This document shows positions 13,601 through 26,312 of a stretch of DNA of 64,000 nucleotides, piece by piece (positions within the stretch are counted from its first letter, which is position 1; each line of letters opens with the position of its first letter). The notes beneath the pieces were generated by a model, which saw nothing but the letters and a program-made list of their open reading frames with translations, was not told where the DNA came from and ran no database searches. The position numbers and the translations under genes were made by a program. The stretch comes from Eutypella sp. D-1 (taxonomy: Eukaryota; Ascomycota; Sordariomycetes; Xylariales; Diatrypaceae): contig JAJTTP010000010.1 in the NCBI GenBank assembly GCA_023313575.1, forward strand, positions 1,612,001-1,676,000, given 5' to 3'.

Positions 13601-15242
13601 ATATTCTTCTTACGCCAAAATATTGCTATTCCTTGAACAGCCTGTGGGATACATGAAGTCAGATTCGGGCACTACTTTCATGACCCACGGAGTCCTCCGT
13701 AGAAATCACAAGTGATGATGATCAACAGTAATCACTCGTATAGGCATGTGGTAAGGGTCTATTAACCATGACCTCTAAATTTTTACAGCTTTACAAAATT
13801 TAATATACGCGGCTCCGTAGTTTCTCAACGCAACATGGTGTTGGTATCTCCTCGACTTTATCTCAAGAGACGTAGAGACACTTTAGGAACCACCAGCTTC
13901 TTCCCTTTTTCGTGACCTTTGTCTGAATCACTCGCTATAGAAAACTATAGTACTAAATGGCCGCTCCCGTCCCTCCCCCCCTTTCCCTGAGAAACAGACA
14001 TCGTTTACCGCGGAGGGTATGGGGGGCAGGTAAGCCATCATGTTCCTCACGAATACTACTTCGATTAAAATGTACTGATGATTACCAGTGGCTTTTGATC
14101 GTCTTGCCTCACGTCATCCATGCAGGGCACTCTTAATCGTATCATTTCACAGTACCATCAGTTACGCAGACAACTGACCCTCCATTGTTAACACGTTGTG
14201 ACCTGCCAGGAGGAAAAAACCCGAATGATCTTATTTGAGAGAACCTGTGACTGGGTTTGGGCAGCTAGCCGCAGATAGAGTATACCATGACCGTCGTCCT
14301 GGTGAGCATGTGTGAGATCCTCGCAGAATATTTAGCTACCTACGGAAAGGGAATCTTGATCTAATCTCAGAAGGAAGGTCGTGGCTGCGATTCTCTGTGG
14401 TTCCAACATAGGTCTAGTAAACCTTTCGAAGCATTAAGGGATGGATCTATAGGAGCGGTGATAAGTACACTTTCTATGGCTGGGTGTGGGTTCTATGATA
14501 GGAAGCTATACAGTGGGCTGTACGCTTGCTACCACTATAGTGATCATGACGTGCTAGATATACACCGCATGTGCATGTGTGTGTGTAGTGTAGACCCACC
14601 GGCTATCACATCGCTTTAGCGAGAGTAACGTCAGGAGTGAATTGATGAGATGAGTTGATACATCGATACATAGGGATTCGGCTAACCGATTGCTAGCCTA
14701 TTAAGATCACCAATTGACGGGCTGTAGACGTGAGCAAGTAGACCAGCGGGCCGCCGACCATGGCATGTACTGTCCTAGAAGCCCTAGGTGCCATTCACCA
14801 GGGAAAGGTACTTTGGCTCATGCCAGCGCAGAAAGGGGACAGGGAATGGCATTGGATATATAGCTTGGATCAATTATTATACTGACATATTATGAATTTG
14901 CTATATTTGACAAGTGTGATTGTAATGAAGTCTGCTAGCCTGTCCATCACCATCAAGGCTTAAAGAAGAGCGTTCATAGAGCCTGATATAGACACGAACT
15001 GGAAAGGTTATAGGTTATGGAGGAAACATTGTGCCCTTTTGTTTCTGACGCCCATTAAGTGAGGCTAACTTCCCATTTGTTTCCTACAGCTTGTGTTCCT
15101 AGCTTGTACAGATGTGGTGACACTTCTCTTACAATACATATATAACAATAAATAGAGCCTTCAAGTGAAATAAACACGGACATAATAACTACTTCGGTCG
15201 TATTACAATAGAAACACAGGCATCCATATAGAAACACCTTAT
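7649..15242. other. 7.6-kb gene desert
   Basis: I find no convincing gene here. Open frames up to 182 codons occur (for example minus 12919-13467 and plus 7971-8333), but they lack domains, family likeness or supporting splice sites. No terminal inverted repeats or LTRs were recognised by eye. The first part presumably holds the Zn2Cys6 promoter. The stretch may be decayed transposon sequence, but that is inference. Confidence 0.5.
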
Positions 15243-17205
15243 CTACCTCACAGCCGGGCATGCACCGTACACGACCTCAGGCGGGGGCATGGGGAACTGT
15301 CTGGGAATATGCTGCTGCATGTCGTCATTGGTAGTCGGAGGCGGTGTGACGGGGTGATAGGGAATAGTGCGTGGGGGGCGTGGTAGCTCCCTTACATCTG
15401 TGAACCCTCGCTCCCTAGAGCCGGTACTGCCCTTCGTGGAAGAGGTCTTGAAGTGGAGGGACTGATCATCATGCATATCAAGAGAGTGGCTGGTGGGTGA
15501 GGAGAAGTATAAGGTTGGTGTAGCGGATAAGAGCGGTGGGATCTTGGAGGCCTTTATGAATGCAGTTCGTAGGAACTCGACGAACTCGTCGATATCGCGC
15601 TTCGTGGACATGGCCCCGAGACTGGCTCGGACAATACTGGTTGCATGTGTTAGCCAAATGACAGCAGATACGTAAAGAATAACATGCTTAATGGTTGAAA
15701 GCGCTCTCGGGTATCAAGAATTGAGATGGAGAAATATTACCCTGTTGGTACTCTGTGGATGATGCTTATACCATGCGATCCACAGTGGTGTCCGGCCGAA
15801 AGAGCGCGCTCTGTCATCCAAGGCTCGTACCCAAGCATAGTGAAGATGCCTCCTGGGTTACAGACGCCTCCAGACCTGATGTAAATCCCGGCGTCGTTTG
15901 CCAACCGTTCGACATCCGAATATGGAACATACTGTCCGTCGGCGCGAACCACGTTGAAAGCAATGACCGAGCCCTGCTTTACAGGATCGCCAAACGCGCC
16001 GTAATCCTCGTTATATATGCGACATAGGGGCTGTCCATTCCCATAGCATAGAGAGGCCATGCCGGCGTAAAGTCGGGCAGTGAGGTACGAGGTGTGGTCA
16101 GAAATGGCGCGCATAGAGCTGTACAGTCGGGCATGGACGTCGATGGCCTCACCGAGGGCGAGAATGCTATGGAAGGGAAGGGTGCCGTCCTCGAGACCCT
16201 CATGAAGGTTATAAGTGGGCGCTTGAAGGCCTTTTGAGCGATGCCATACCTCGCTGCCGCCGCCGCTACTGAGCGTGGAGACCATAGTGACGGTCCCTCC
16301 GCCGAAGTACCGGCGTAGCGTTAGGATATGACCTGACTCGCGGCGTACGACTAGCGCGCCCAGGTCTGGGAACCCGAATATCTTGTAGAGAGAAAGGCAC
16401 GTAAAGTCCGGGGCGCGAGCCGCATCGCCAAAGACTCCTTCCATAGGCGCTGTCATGGCGAGCGCCGCCGCGTCCAACAACGTGTACGTGTTCTGTAGGT
16501 GACGTGAGTGACGCGCGCTTCCTGACCAAGAGAGCGGAAGTCGGCGGCCCGTCATGTTGGATTGACCAGGGTATGCGAAAAGGCCGAGGCCATATCCCTC
16601 TGCGTGAGAGGGGCGGTGGAAGAGGTGGTGGCGATCGCTGTGGCCGGGTCCCGTTGCCCCCGGCTGTCGCAGCCAGGCCTCCACTTCTTGATCCGTTTCG
16701 AAGCAGTGGTGGTGTCCATGCGCGAGCTCCCTAACACCAACGATGCTCGTGTGGGCGTCCTTGTGGTACCCATACCAGAACCGGCGCTCTCTAGTCTTCT
16801 CCGCAAGGTCGCGGAAGGAGTCGGCAACGAGTTTGATGGCGGCGGTGGCGTTCGCAACGAACACTAGGTCAAAGTCGGCTGGATCTGCCCCGAGGAACTT
16901 GAGCGTCTTCAGCCGGACCTCGTCGACGACGTCACCGGACAGTTTAGCGGGCGAGTTCTCTGAGTGCGGATTTCCGTACAAGTTTGACACCATTTTTTGA
17001 GCGAAGGCGTCCACCACCGACTTAGCGTATATAGTCGCCCCGCCATGATCGAGGTAAACTCCTGGTCAGGGGTAGGGAGTGTCAGAACCATGGCGGCAAA
17101 ACTTTCAAAGGGGAGGTAATCTTCATTTATCTGCCTACCATTATTCATATGAGGATATTCGCGCTGACGCAGCTCCTCGACATCGCTATTGTATTGTTTC
17201 GACAT
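15243..17205 (-). CDS. Molybdenum cofactor sulfurase-like PLP enzyme (NifS-type domain, no MOSC domain)
   Basis: Three exons on the minus strand: 17205-17139, 17061-15741 and 15636-15243, 593 residues. Splicing at 17138-17062 restores NNGVYLDHGGATIYAKS, the conserved opening of Moco sulfurases, and splicing at 15740-15637 restores PTGIVRASLGAMS near the end of the catalytic domain. The family has a class-V aminotransferase fold that takes sulfur from cysteine and inserts it as the terminal sulfido ligand of the molybdenum cofactor in xanthine-dehydrogenase-type enzymes. Visible features are NPHS near residue 53, the PLP-lysine motif SLYKIFG (Lys249), FGGGTV, and the likely sulfur-carrying cysteine in SGGVCNPGG (Cys423). 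The last ~110 residues are Pro/Ser/Thr-rich and disordered; the C-terminal MOSC domain of full-length Moco sulfurases is absent. It could act on another acceptor. A frame shift between residues 155 and 180 is not indicated, although that segment is poorly conserved. Confidence 0.85.
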
Positions 17206-20200
17206 ATTGGGAGGATAATGGTCGATCTGTTTTCAGAAGAGCTCGCAACACGCAGTGCAATAATAGTGAGATAGCTACCCCAGATCTTTAGGTATCTCAG
17301 ACACGGGCTTATATAGGATAAAGAGGTTGCGGCGTGGCCAAATATTGTCATCAACTGGAGTCAATAGGAGCCCTCCCTCTTAAGCGCTCCTCATGTACTG
17401 ACAAATATGCAGCCCAGCCAACTGCCGCTGAGTAGATCGTGGTGGCCTTGTCCAATAGGCTACTGGCGATATATCCTACGGCGCGACATGGCCTTTCAAT
17501 AGTCTGAGAGAGACTGGAGCTGATGCGCAGCTGTGGTAGGGCAGGAGGCCATGGGGTGACAGTCATAGCACTGCTACGTTTTCCTCTTTCAGAATGATAG
17601 TCATCGACCCCGGATGAGATGGGGTGTGGCCGAAAAGCCACCAGTCCCGCTGGCAACTGGAACCCCCTTCGGCCCCCCATGTTATGCTGACCACGAAAGG
17701 AGACGGTACAAGCCGTCCATCTGACCATCTACTCGTGTGAGGGTGTGGTGAAGTTCTACTCATCGGCCGTCCACCCGCAGTTATTCATGGAATGGAAATA
17801 GCACGAGTGGGCATATAGCGAAGCTAGCAAGGCATCTGATATAAGACATCTCCGCGATCCTCACTAAGCATCATCTGTGCTTGACCACACCCTAGTACGT
17901 GTCAAGGTTTCCTCGGCCATCATCCTCAAGACCTGACTGCGTTAAGCAGCTATACGAAACATCTAGATGCCTAGAGCTATACGACACTAGGTATACGTGA
18001 GTGCCACAGTCACCTGAACAACCCAGAGCATTACACTCTTCAGCACTTCTGTCAGCTATGCAAGGGGCGTTGGCAACGCCAGATGACTGGGGGTGCAGGA
18101 ACGTTCTTGTGTGCCGGGCGGCCTGACGAGGTGCATGGCGCATTTGATAAGGAACTTGTCGAGACATCCGACGTTGCCACTCCACCAAATAGCTTGCCGT
18201 GACCGGTATCTGTTCGGGGAGCATCTCAGCTGCATCTGGTTCCAAAGTGCAAAGCATCGTCGTTGGCAGTCGTTGTGCTGGCAGCAGGGGTAAGTATACT
18301 CTGATAATGATGGAAAGCATCCTTATTCGCTGAGTTTATCAACCACCTGCCTGCCGGGATAGTGGGTAGTCCTGATTTGGGAGATGTCATGTGGAGCAAT
18401 GAAGTCAATATTGACACCCATGAGGGGGCATCTCGACATTATACTACTCCACAATCGACCCATACTCATCCGCGAGTCGTCTTTATTTTTTCTCCCCTCA
18501 TCCTTTCGGCATTCGAGACCATGTCAAAATGTCACATAAATAATTCTGCAAGGGGTTACCTTGCTGGGAAATCGCAGTGGTTTTGTAGAGGTGATCTGCG
18601 GCACCCCGAAGAGATTGGAGCCGCTCGCCCAATGATCACCCGAGTTCTGCAGGTTCGCAATCGACACTATTGGGTCATTTTAGGTTATGAAATAGTCCGA
18701 ATTAAACGATGCGACCCCAGAAAACGGTTAGATAACTGTAAGTAAGATGAATTATACATGGTATAAGCGTAAAGGGAATAAGTTGCGTGCAAAATTTATT
18801 CTCATCATGGAGTCAAGTCACTGCTATTATACCAAGTTAAAGAACTTTACCGTGCAAGAAGACAGTCGTTGGATATTAAACTAATAGTAAGGAATAGTTT
18901 AGCTGATGTGAAGCTGTGGGAGGGAACCGAGGCAACAATCAATAAGAGGTCAGCGAACAGGTAGCGGCATTGTTTTGATTTCAGTTCGCAGATCAGATTC
19001 TCCTTTTCACTCTGTAGATTTCGTTCGCAGTTGGAGGTTCACTTGCCATTGTGATTATAGCGAATGAAACCATATTCAGGTACGCAAAGATCCGCGGATC
19101 GTCCGTTTGACAGTTAATCCCGACATGACACCGGACATTTTAGAAAATAGGTTCAAGGGTTCCCGTCAAGAGGGCCTCCAATGGGAGCCGAGCACTGCCC
19201 AGCTAGTTACACTCAGCTACCGCCACGGCCTATCACTCTCCCCTGTTGCTCAGGTGCCCCTAGGACCGGCCGCCTGCGTCGCGCACGCTGCTCAGCAGCT
19301 AGAGCTCTCGGGCTTCGAGCCCCTTTAGGAGGCAATGCCGACCTCGAGTCAGCCCAGATCTGGGCTTGGAGCTCTACGCGCGGCGTCATTGCATCTCAGG
19401 TTTGGACATGTTCGCAGGAGACCTTCAGGGCGATGCGACTGCGTCATGCACGCACTTTGAGGGAGCCTCCTTCGTCCCTTCGTGCATTTGGCACGGATCG
19501 ACGGGTGGGTGAGAAGTGGGCGTAGGCTTAGATAATATTTACTACCGACGGCCCGTTCCTCGTGATCAGATAACTACAATGCCCTCTTTGAATCATTCCC
19601 TTCTCAAGACATCGGCCGCCTTCAACGGCTTTCTAGTCTTGAGGTATAATGCACCTAGAACTGGGGCATGGCGGTGCGACTAACTGACCGTTACATACAT
19701 ACATAAGTAGCGCGATCATATAAGATTCGCGCTCATAACGAGGTCCCATCCAAGATGAGAGGCGGCGAGGCTGCCTGATATCCTCCCGACGTTGCTCACC
19801 ACCATTCCTTTCAGATTTAGTGATTATCAATCCAGGTTGCCTGTTCGCCAAGACGAACGCATGGCATGGTTGAAATTAGAATTGCCTCCCCCCATACCCA
19901 TCAGCGAACGCGGATAGGGCTTATCGTGTGCTATCGGGGATCATTTACACGTACACCCTTGTCCGGACGGACAAATAGTCAGAGTATATGTGATGAATGC
20001 GAGCGTATATGTGATAATAACTTCGGATCATCAAAATCAATAGTCCAGTCGACGGGACTCCACACCATCTCTATTGCGAAATCTCTTTTCGCTGTTATTC
20101 ACCCCTTGTCGGTCTCTCGATGACTCGGTTATCGGCCTCCACGATGTTATGAGCAGCGTGGCCGCAGCTCTCGTCTAGCTTTGGAGTCTGGTGATTGGCA

Positions 20201-21173
20201 TTACCTCGTCGGATCCAGGTAGTCGGCTCGCGTTATTACCTTCCTAGCACTGTTATTACTCGAAGGCAGAAAAGCCGTGTGCGAGCAGGGAAGCTAAGCG
20301 CCAGGATTTGATCATGAGTAACACATGTGGATTATCCGTTCATAGCCGATGCCGTCTACTATCCTTGGCATCTTTCTAGCAACCAACTAATCACCTTCAA
20401 GGTATGGACGTACAATCGTAATTACAACATCACAATATATTTGCAAGATGCAGTCGCTCGTGGCTTATTCGAAGCTACATTTCGTTGTCGGCCCTTTCTT
20501 GCTATCCTTCCCCACTATCACACTCACACGGGACGACTATATTGTGATGGCCCTCCAAATATTGACATTTTGCACCTCACGCCAAGCCTCTTCTGAGAGG
20601 AGGCTCTCATCCTCACCTCCAACTAGCTACTATAGCCATCCTCGCTACCCGGCACCGTATTCGCTTTATCTCGATTGAACATTTAATTTGACAAAACTAC
20701 GCGTTAGTCGACACCTGATCATTCAAATGCCTGTTTTCCGGTCTCGATGGCTAATCTGAGACCAATATCACACGGCTTCTACGGCTACTACATCGGTGAC
20801 AGAAATTTGAGACAAGCATAGGTAATCGCGGCAAGACCGAGAAAATGGCTTCTTGGTCGAAGGTAATATCCATTTGGGGGTGGCTTTGGCAAAGTTTGTA
20901 CATGAAAGTTTAGAAATTATTAAGGCAGGCTCTCCCTTCCCGAAAATGTGGTATCATAATAATAATCACCTAACGCCCCTTGTTATTGCCATATTCCTTG
21001 ACCGGGCTTTTCTTCGTTCTTTTCCTTCCACCGGAAAGCATATCCGCAAATCAACGCAGGTTCGCCATCGACTTCATCCTTTTCAGTGCAGACATCACGA
21101 TCAATCTTCCAGACCATGTTGGAAGCTGACAGATAAGTCTGACGCCACCTCATCGACAAGACATATTGCTAAC
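17206..21173. other. Intergenic, no gene supported
   Basis: About 4 kb. Minus-strand frames at 17351-17728 (125 codons) and 17892-18320 (142 codons) lack recognisable domains and were not called. A GC-richer patch at about 19160-19530 stands out from AT-rich surroundings but carries no identifiable coding signature. The first part contains the promoter of the Moco sulfurase-like gene. Confidence 0.5.
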
Positions 21174-21996
21174 TTATAGCATGAACATCAGAGCCAGCAG
21201 GGGCGCCACAGCGTAGTTCTTGAGAGCGTTCAGGGTGTTTGCGGCAGAAACGGGGACGCTGCTCGTCGGCGACGGAGGAGTGACCGAGCCAGTGCCAGAG
21301 GGGGTCGGGATGGCACTCGGGTAAGTTCCATTGCCGTAGCCACCGTTTCCGCCGTTACCGCCCTCTTCGCCGGCAACAAAGTTGGCGCACGAGATGCGAG
21401 TCTTGTTGGCGAAGTGGAACACGAAGCTTCGGTTGCCGAAGTACGAGCCGACACCCTCGACCAGGGAGACGTACGGGTCGTGGTAGGAAGCCTCGAACTT
21501 ATCCGACGTGATCTTGCCGTACTTGCCGCTCAGGTCTCCGACCTGGCACGTCTCTGGCTTGGACGAGTCACAGGCGGGGTCCTCCCCTCGCACGAACGGG
21601 TCGAGGTGAGCGAGCGTCGAAGTGCAGTTTCCGTCCTCGGGAACAGGGTCGACGTGGATGTGGTAGGCTGGAATATTATATTAGTCTGGGATATCCCCAC
21701 AAAAAGGTATAAGAACCGCAGGGCGTGGGTAACCTACTGAACGGACCACCCTCCTTAGGGATGTTCTCAAACTTAACATTGAAGGTAGCTCCGACGCCGT
21801 CCGGGCCGGTCTTAGCAGAGACGTAACCCTTTACATTGCCGTCCAGGCTACCGGTCCAGAAGGGCTCTTCAGGCAGAGTGGCCACAAAACTCTTGCCCTC
21901 CGGGTTGTTCTCGACCCGCGGGGCGTCTATTGGGTCCTGGGCCAGGACACCGGAGGCGCCGAGGGCGGCGATAGCGAGAATCTTCGAGGCGTACAT
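21174..21996 (-). CDS. GPI-anchored cell-surface Cu/Zn-superoxide-dismutase-like protein
   Basis: Two exons on the minus strand: 21996-21738 and 21667-21174, 250 residues, joined by a 70-nt intron (GTAGGT...CAG) that restores GGPFTYHIHVDPVP. Residues 1-20 are a signal peptide (MYASKILAIAALGASGVLAQ). The SOD-like domain has copper-ligand candidates His89 and His91 (YHIHV), a His in AHLDPF, and a His in FVFHFANKTR. The position of the usual zinc-ligand His before VGDL reads CQVGDL, as in fungal Cu-only extracellular SODs. The Cys residues in GNC, PACD, ETCQ and ISCANF probably form disulfides. A Ser/Thr/Pro/Gly-rich stalk and a hydrophobic C-terminal tail (NYAVAPLLALMFML) predict a GPI anchor. 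Such proteins detoxify superoxide at the cell wall. Catalytic activity is inferred from the His pattern. Confidence 0.85.
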
Positions 21997-24900
21997 GATG
22001 TTGATGTGGAATGAGAACTTGGCTAGAGCTTAAGTCTTGTCGTCGAAGAGGTTAGACAAATATTGACGCTGAAGTGAGGAAAACGTAGCGAGAGAGGTAA
22101 AAAAAAAGATTAAAAGAAGACGAAAGGGACCCTGAAGGGGTTATATTAATTAGATAGACCGGAGTGGGTATGAGGATAAGAAGGGGGGAAACCACGATAA
22201 AGGGAAGCGGCAGGTCGTAATATTATATATTGGATCTGGTACATTCCCATGAGATCTACAAAGAAACTAGTTAGGGGGGGCGCAGGTGGCCAACAGCAAT
22301 AGAACGGCTATGCGGGACACAAGGAGTACAAGCGAGCACAACCTGAAAGCACAAGCATAAGCACAAACATAGGCACGGATACATTGTTGGTGATAGCTAT
22401 TATTGGTACCACCATTCACACACCATTCATAGACAAGATAAAGTAGCAACAGACAAAAGTCGCCAGGCTGGTACAAATTTTGTTATGCAGATACTATGCC
22501 GGATTGCGGAGAAATCCAGACCAGCCAGCCAGCCTGAAGACCAGATTGCCAGTCCTAATGGGACCTTGCATGGTGTGCAGGCCTGGAAGTTGGGATGACT
22601 GGATGAGGTGAGAAACAAAGCAACAAGAATGACGATCTAGTGTGAAATATTACAGGGGTGAAGAAAGGGATAACAAAGGAAGCTGAGCCAATCAGCGCGT
22701 CGGCGCAAATGCCAGGTTTCCCAAAATAGGATGATTTACCCAATCACTGGGCCCTTCGGCTGCGATTAGCCAAGAGCCAAGAGGTGCCAAGGGGTGGTAC
22801 CCGGGGTACCCAGCAGGCGGTTCCATTTTTTGTTTATTAGCCGGCTGGGAAGAGTTGGAGGGCTTGGAGGGTTTGGAGGGCTGTTGGGCTGGAGTTGGCG
22901 TGGAGATGGAAGGAACAGTTGCTAGAAACAAAAAGCAGAGACATAAACGTCCAGACCTGTTTAATTTGCCAATGATGAATAAAAGAGTACATGACGTACT
23001 GAAGTCCATACCGCTGCTTTTTCTCTATGATGCTTCCATTTTCTGCCTTCCTTCGCTTTTGTCCTCGGGGAGACTTGAGCAACACATACGCGTGTGGCCT
23101 AGCCCGGCTTCTGTGTAATCTCTGCGTTGGCCGCTACCCAGGACTGCTAGGCCACTAAAGGTACATCTAGAAATCTGTGAACTCCACATGGCGGGCGCAT
23201 GGGCGGACCAGGTTCCGGGCTTGCCTGCCCTATGTGTTAGGTACCGAAAGATTTAGGTACATATAACGTACAGACATGGTTGGTATGGCGGGTATGTCAG
23301 CAAGTTAGCAAGGTGGGATCTACATGTGTGGCTACTTTAGGTAGGTTTCCCTGCTCGGCATACGTATAGTGCCAACAACGGACATAGCCTCGTCATCTTG
23401 AGAAACCACGACCAGTATATTCCTTCGGCGTCCAACACATCCGAACACTTTAGTCTTACAGTTATCCAGTCGTCTTTAGCGCTGTGCCTCTTTATATATG
23501 TCCAAATGTCTTGTCGTGGGCGTAATCAACAACACCGCCTCGCTCTTTCACGGCTAAGCGGTTAATAGGGGATCCTGTAAGCCACAGGTTCTCTACTATG
23601 CAACCTTCCCCTGAAACGGAAATCTCGGGCCCAATTTGAATCTGCAGGTTTGAGATAGAACAGAGCAACCACAAAGTCGGTACTGTGCCGGCAGCGTGAT
23701 AGACCGCAACATGATTTCCTTAAGATTATCACTACATTAGTGCCGGGGGGTCAAGCCGAGTTTCGATTGGCATCCAGCAAACGGTTTTTTCTTTCTTTCT
23801 TTCTTGTCGGCCTGTGTCTATTAGCTGGTCTTGCTGGTGTGCTATTCTGCCAAGGAACCCCCTCCTTTGCCCCCCTGACCCTGTCGCTGGAATTCCACAC
23901 CGAAGATCTGCGATCGATACCGAAGTGGAACTCTTTACTTGACAAACCTTATGCCTCTATAGAGTTATTCATACATACTATTCTAGGTACTACAAAATGA
24001 TATCGCAATAAGGACCCGATCTGTAATTCCAACGTACCCTCCCGAGACCCGTGCTACCTGGGTGATTCGGAGCAAAAACCATACTTCTTCGTTGTATAAC
24101 TACCTTGAGTTAACCGCTTATAAATTGGAAAATTGACCACACATTTCCAACCACCCGAATCTGCCTATCTCGCTTATCGCAGCTGACCACAAACCCACGA
24201 GGTATGCACTTTGCCGCCATCGCCGTTGAGAGTTAAGTCTTTTTGGCGCGCAGCTACGTTTACAGCCCGCCCAGGTAACCTGTTACGCTGGAGTTACGTA
24301 TAGAAGCGCACGGGCTAAAATTAGACATGTGGCCCGGGGGCCGACAGCCATTAGCGGTCGTCTTACGGGAACAGCCACCCCGCGGACGGCCTTACCACAT
24401 GGCCATTTAGTCTAGGGCATTCTAGGTATGTAGTAGTCGCCTATAGTTGATATACTAAGGATGCAAGTAATTCTACCTAGAATTATTAGTTATAGTGCAA
24501 ATTTTAGTCTACGAGCGTTCCGGCTGATTGGTAATGATCAGTTAATACTACCATCACACTGTGACCTTAACTATATTCACCACTACCAACCACATTAATT
24601 TACATTAAGTAGCTCACTAAGTACCTAGGTAGGTAATAGACCGCCACCTACCAGATACTTCGTACATTTATTATGACACCGTAGAGATGTGCCTCGCACA
24701 CATATTTTACAGTCTCCCAATACGTTTTTTAGGTGAGATAGAGATAGGTGTCACAGCTAGCGCCACATAATACATATGATACGACTGACCGGGTTGATGC
24801 ATCATTTTAACAGCCCATCGGCGAGGCTGGCAGAGGTAGGCTAGCATCCCATTGCTTCCCCGGCTTCCGATCAACCAACCACAGCCTCCAAATGATATTT

Positions 24901-26265
24901 TATGTGTTGAACAGCGCAGCCACCGACTGCTACCTTCATCTTGATGACTCTATCACTCCCGCTACTAGGGTTTGTGAAGGTCTTCGTGCAAGGTAAAACA
25001 ACGGAGTGAGTTGCAATAGACCGGTCGTGAAAACGCCATGGGCTTTTCAGCGGCATTGCAATAATGTTTGCTGGTAAGAATTTGCCACTCTGCGATCCTC
25101 TTCAAACAAACCCAGGCAATCCGGGATGGAGGGAGACTGGGGTAATCCGGGACGGGGTACTTAAGTCCAGGCACACCTTACTCATTAACACCATATATAT
25201 TTGCGGCATGCACTCATTACGAGACCACCTAATGGCACCGGTGATCCTACGTGCAAGTAGCTTGCACTCTACATAATACCAACCTCAATCTAAGCTCGCG
25301 TCTTGAACCGCTGAGGACTTATCGGTACGGCCCCCGGACATGCCGTTCGATAACAGGGAAAATCCATGAATCTACAGATCTAAGCTGTAGTGGGGCAAAG
25401 ATTGGACAGTCAGTTACAGATACGGTATGTGACACGGGATGTTCGGCTACATAAATGCGTGTCTCGGAGAGTACCGCAAGCGCGCCTGATACACGGTGGT
25501 TGGGGCGCAAAAAGGAAATGAACACAAAAACACAAAACTCTAAACTGAGCCCCCCCCCAAGTGTTTACGTCTACGTAGGACATCACTAGGGGAACCCATA
25601 CGAGAGGTCGGTACACATACTTGGGTCTGTCCACACGGCGCTTCGGTAAGTCGAGCACGGATATGTATGGATTCCCACAGGATATGCCTTCAAACAGATG
25701 ACATTAGACAGGGCAAGGCGCAGGTAGATCCTTTGCTGGCTGGGGATGCTATAATCAGATGTCGAACACGCAAATATCAAAAACCAGAAGAAATACCATG
25801 TGCAGGATTCAGGTGTTATGAACGTGATGCCCCGCCCCTTACTATATATAGAGCCTTTACGCCCCTTGTATAGGCCTGGCAACAGGAATCCATCCAGGAC
25901 CATTCAAACACAACCGACCAAAACCCCTGCCCTTTATATCAAGACTTCATCCTACTGACAACACGGCCACTTCAACTTGCTCCGACACTCAGACCGTATT
26001 CATAGGCCGCATTCGCGGCTATCGACTAGCGCGGACAGGACACGGTATGCCCGGCCTTGCCGTCAGTCATCAATCTCAACTTCGATTCGAATTTCGTCAA
26101 ATGCTTGTTGAGATCTCGCTGTGTAGACCGGAACTAGCTTGTCTTATCTCAGTACGACAGCGGGCGGACGAGTGTCGCTACACGGATGGGAACCAACTTA
26201 GATCGGGACACTCTCTGGCAACGATGAATGGGTGTCAGTGCGGCCCATTACATCCTAGACCTAAC

Positions 26266-26312
26266 AAACTTGACGATACGCTTAGTTTCGTCGTAAGCGT
26301 ATCGTCAAGTTT
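26266..26312. repeat. Perfect 19-bp inverted repeat, 9-nt spacer
   Basis: Left arm 26266-26284 (AAACTTGACGATACGCTTA) is the exact reverse complement of right arm 26294-26312; the spacer is GTTTCGTCG. It lies in a gene-free stretch. No flanking target-site duplication was recognised. Confidence 0.95.

Noticed and set aside
16266..16867. Antisense and offset frames over the Moco sulfurase exon (76-101 codons)
   Set aside because: They overlap a continuous conserved frame and show no family features.
17351..18320. Two minus-strand frames of 125 and 142 codons upstream of the Moco sulfurase-like gene
   Set aside because: No recognisable domain, they do not join by plausible introns, and they are low-complexity in parts. 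They could be real orphan genes but are unsupported.
22692..23009. 105-codon minus-strand frame with hydrophobic start and Pro/Ser stretch
   Set aside because: Looks like a secreted protein start, but the hydrophobic part is weak and the rest is low-complexity; not enough for a call.
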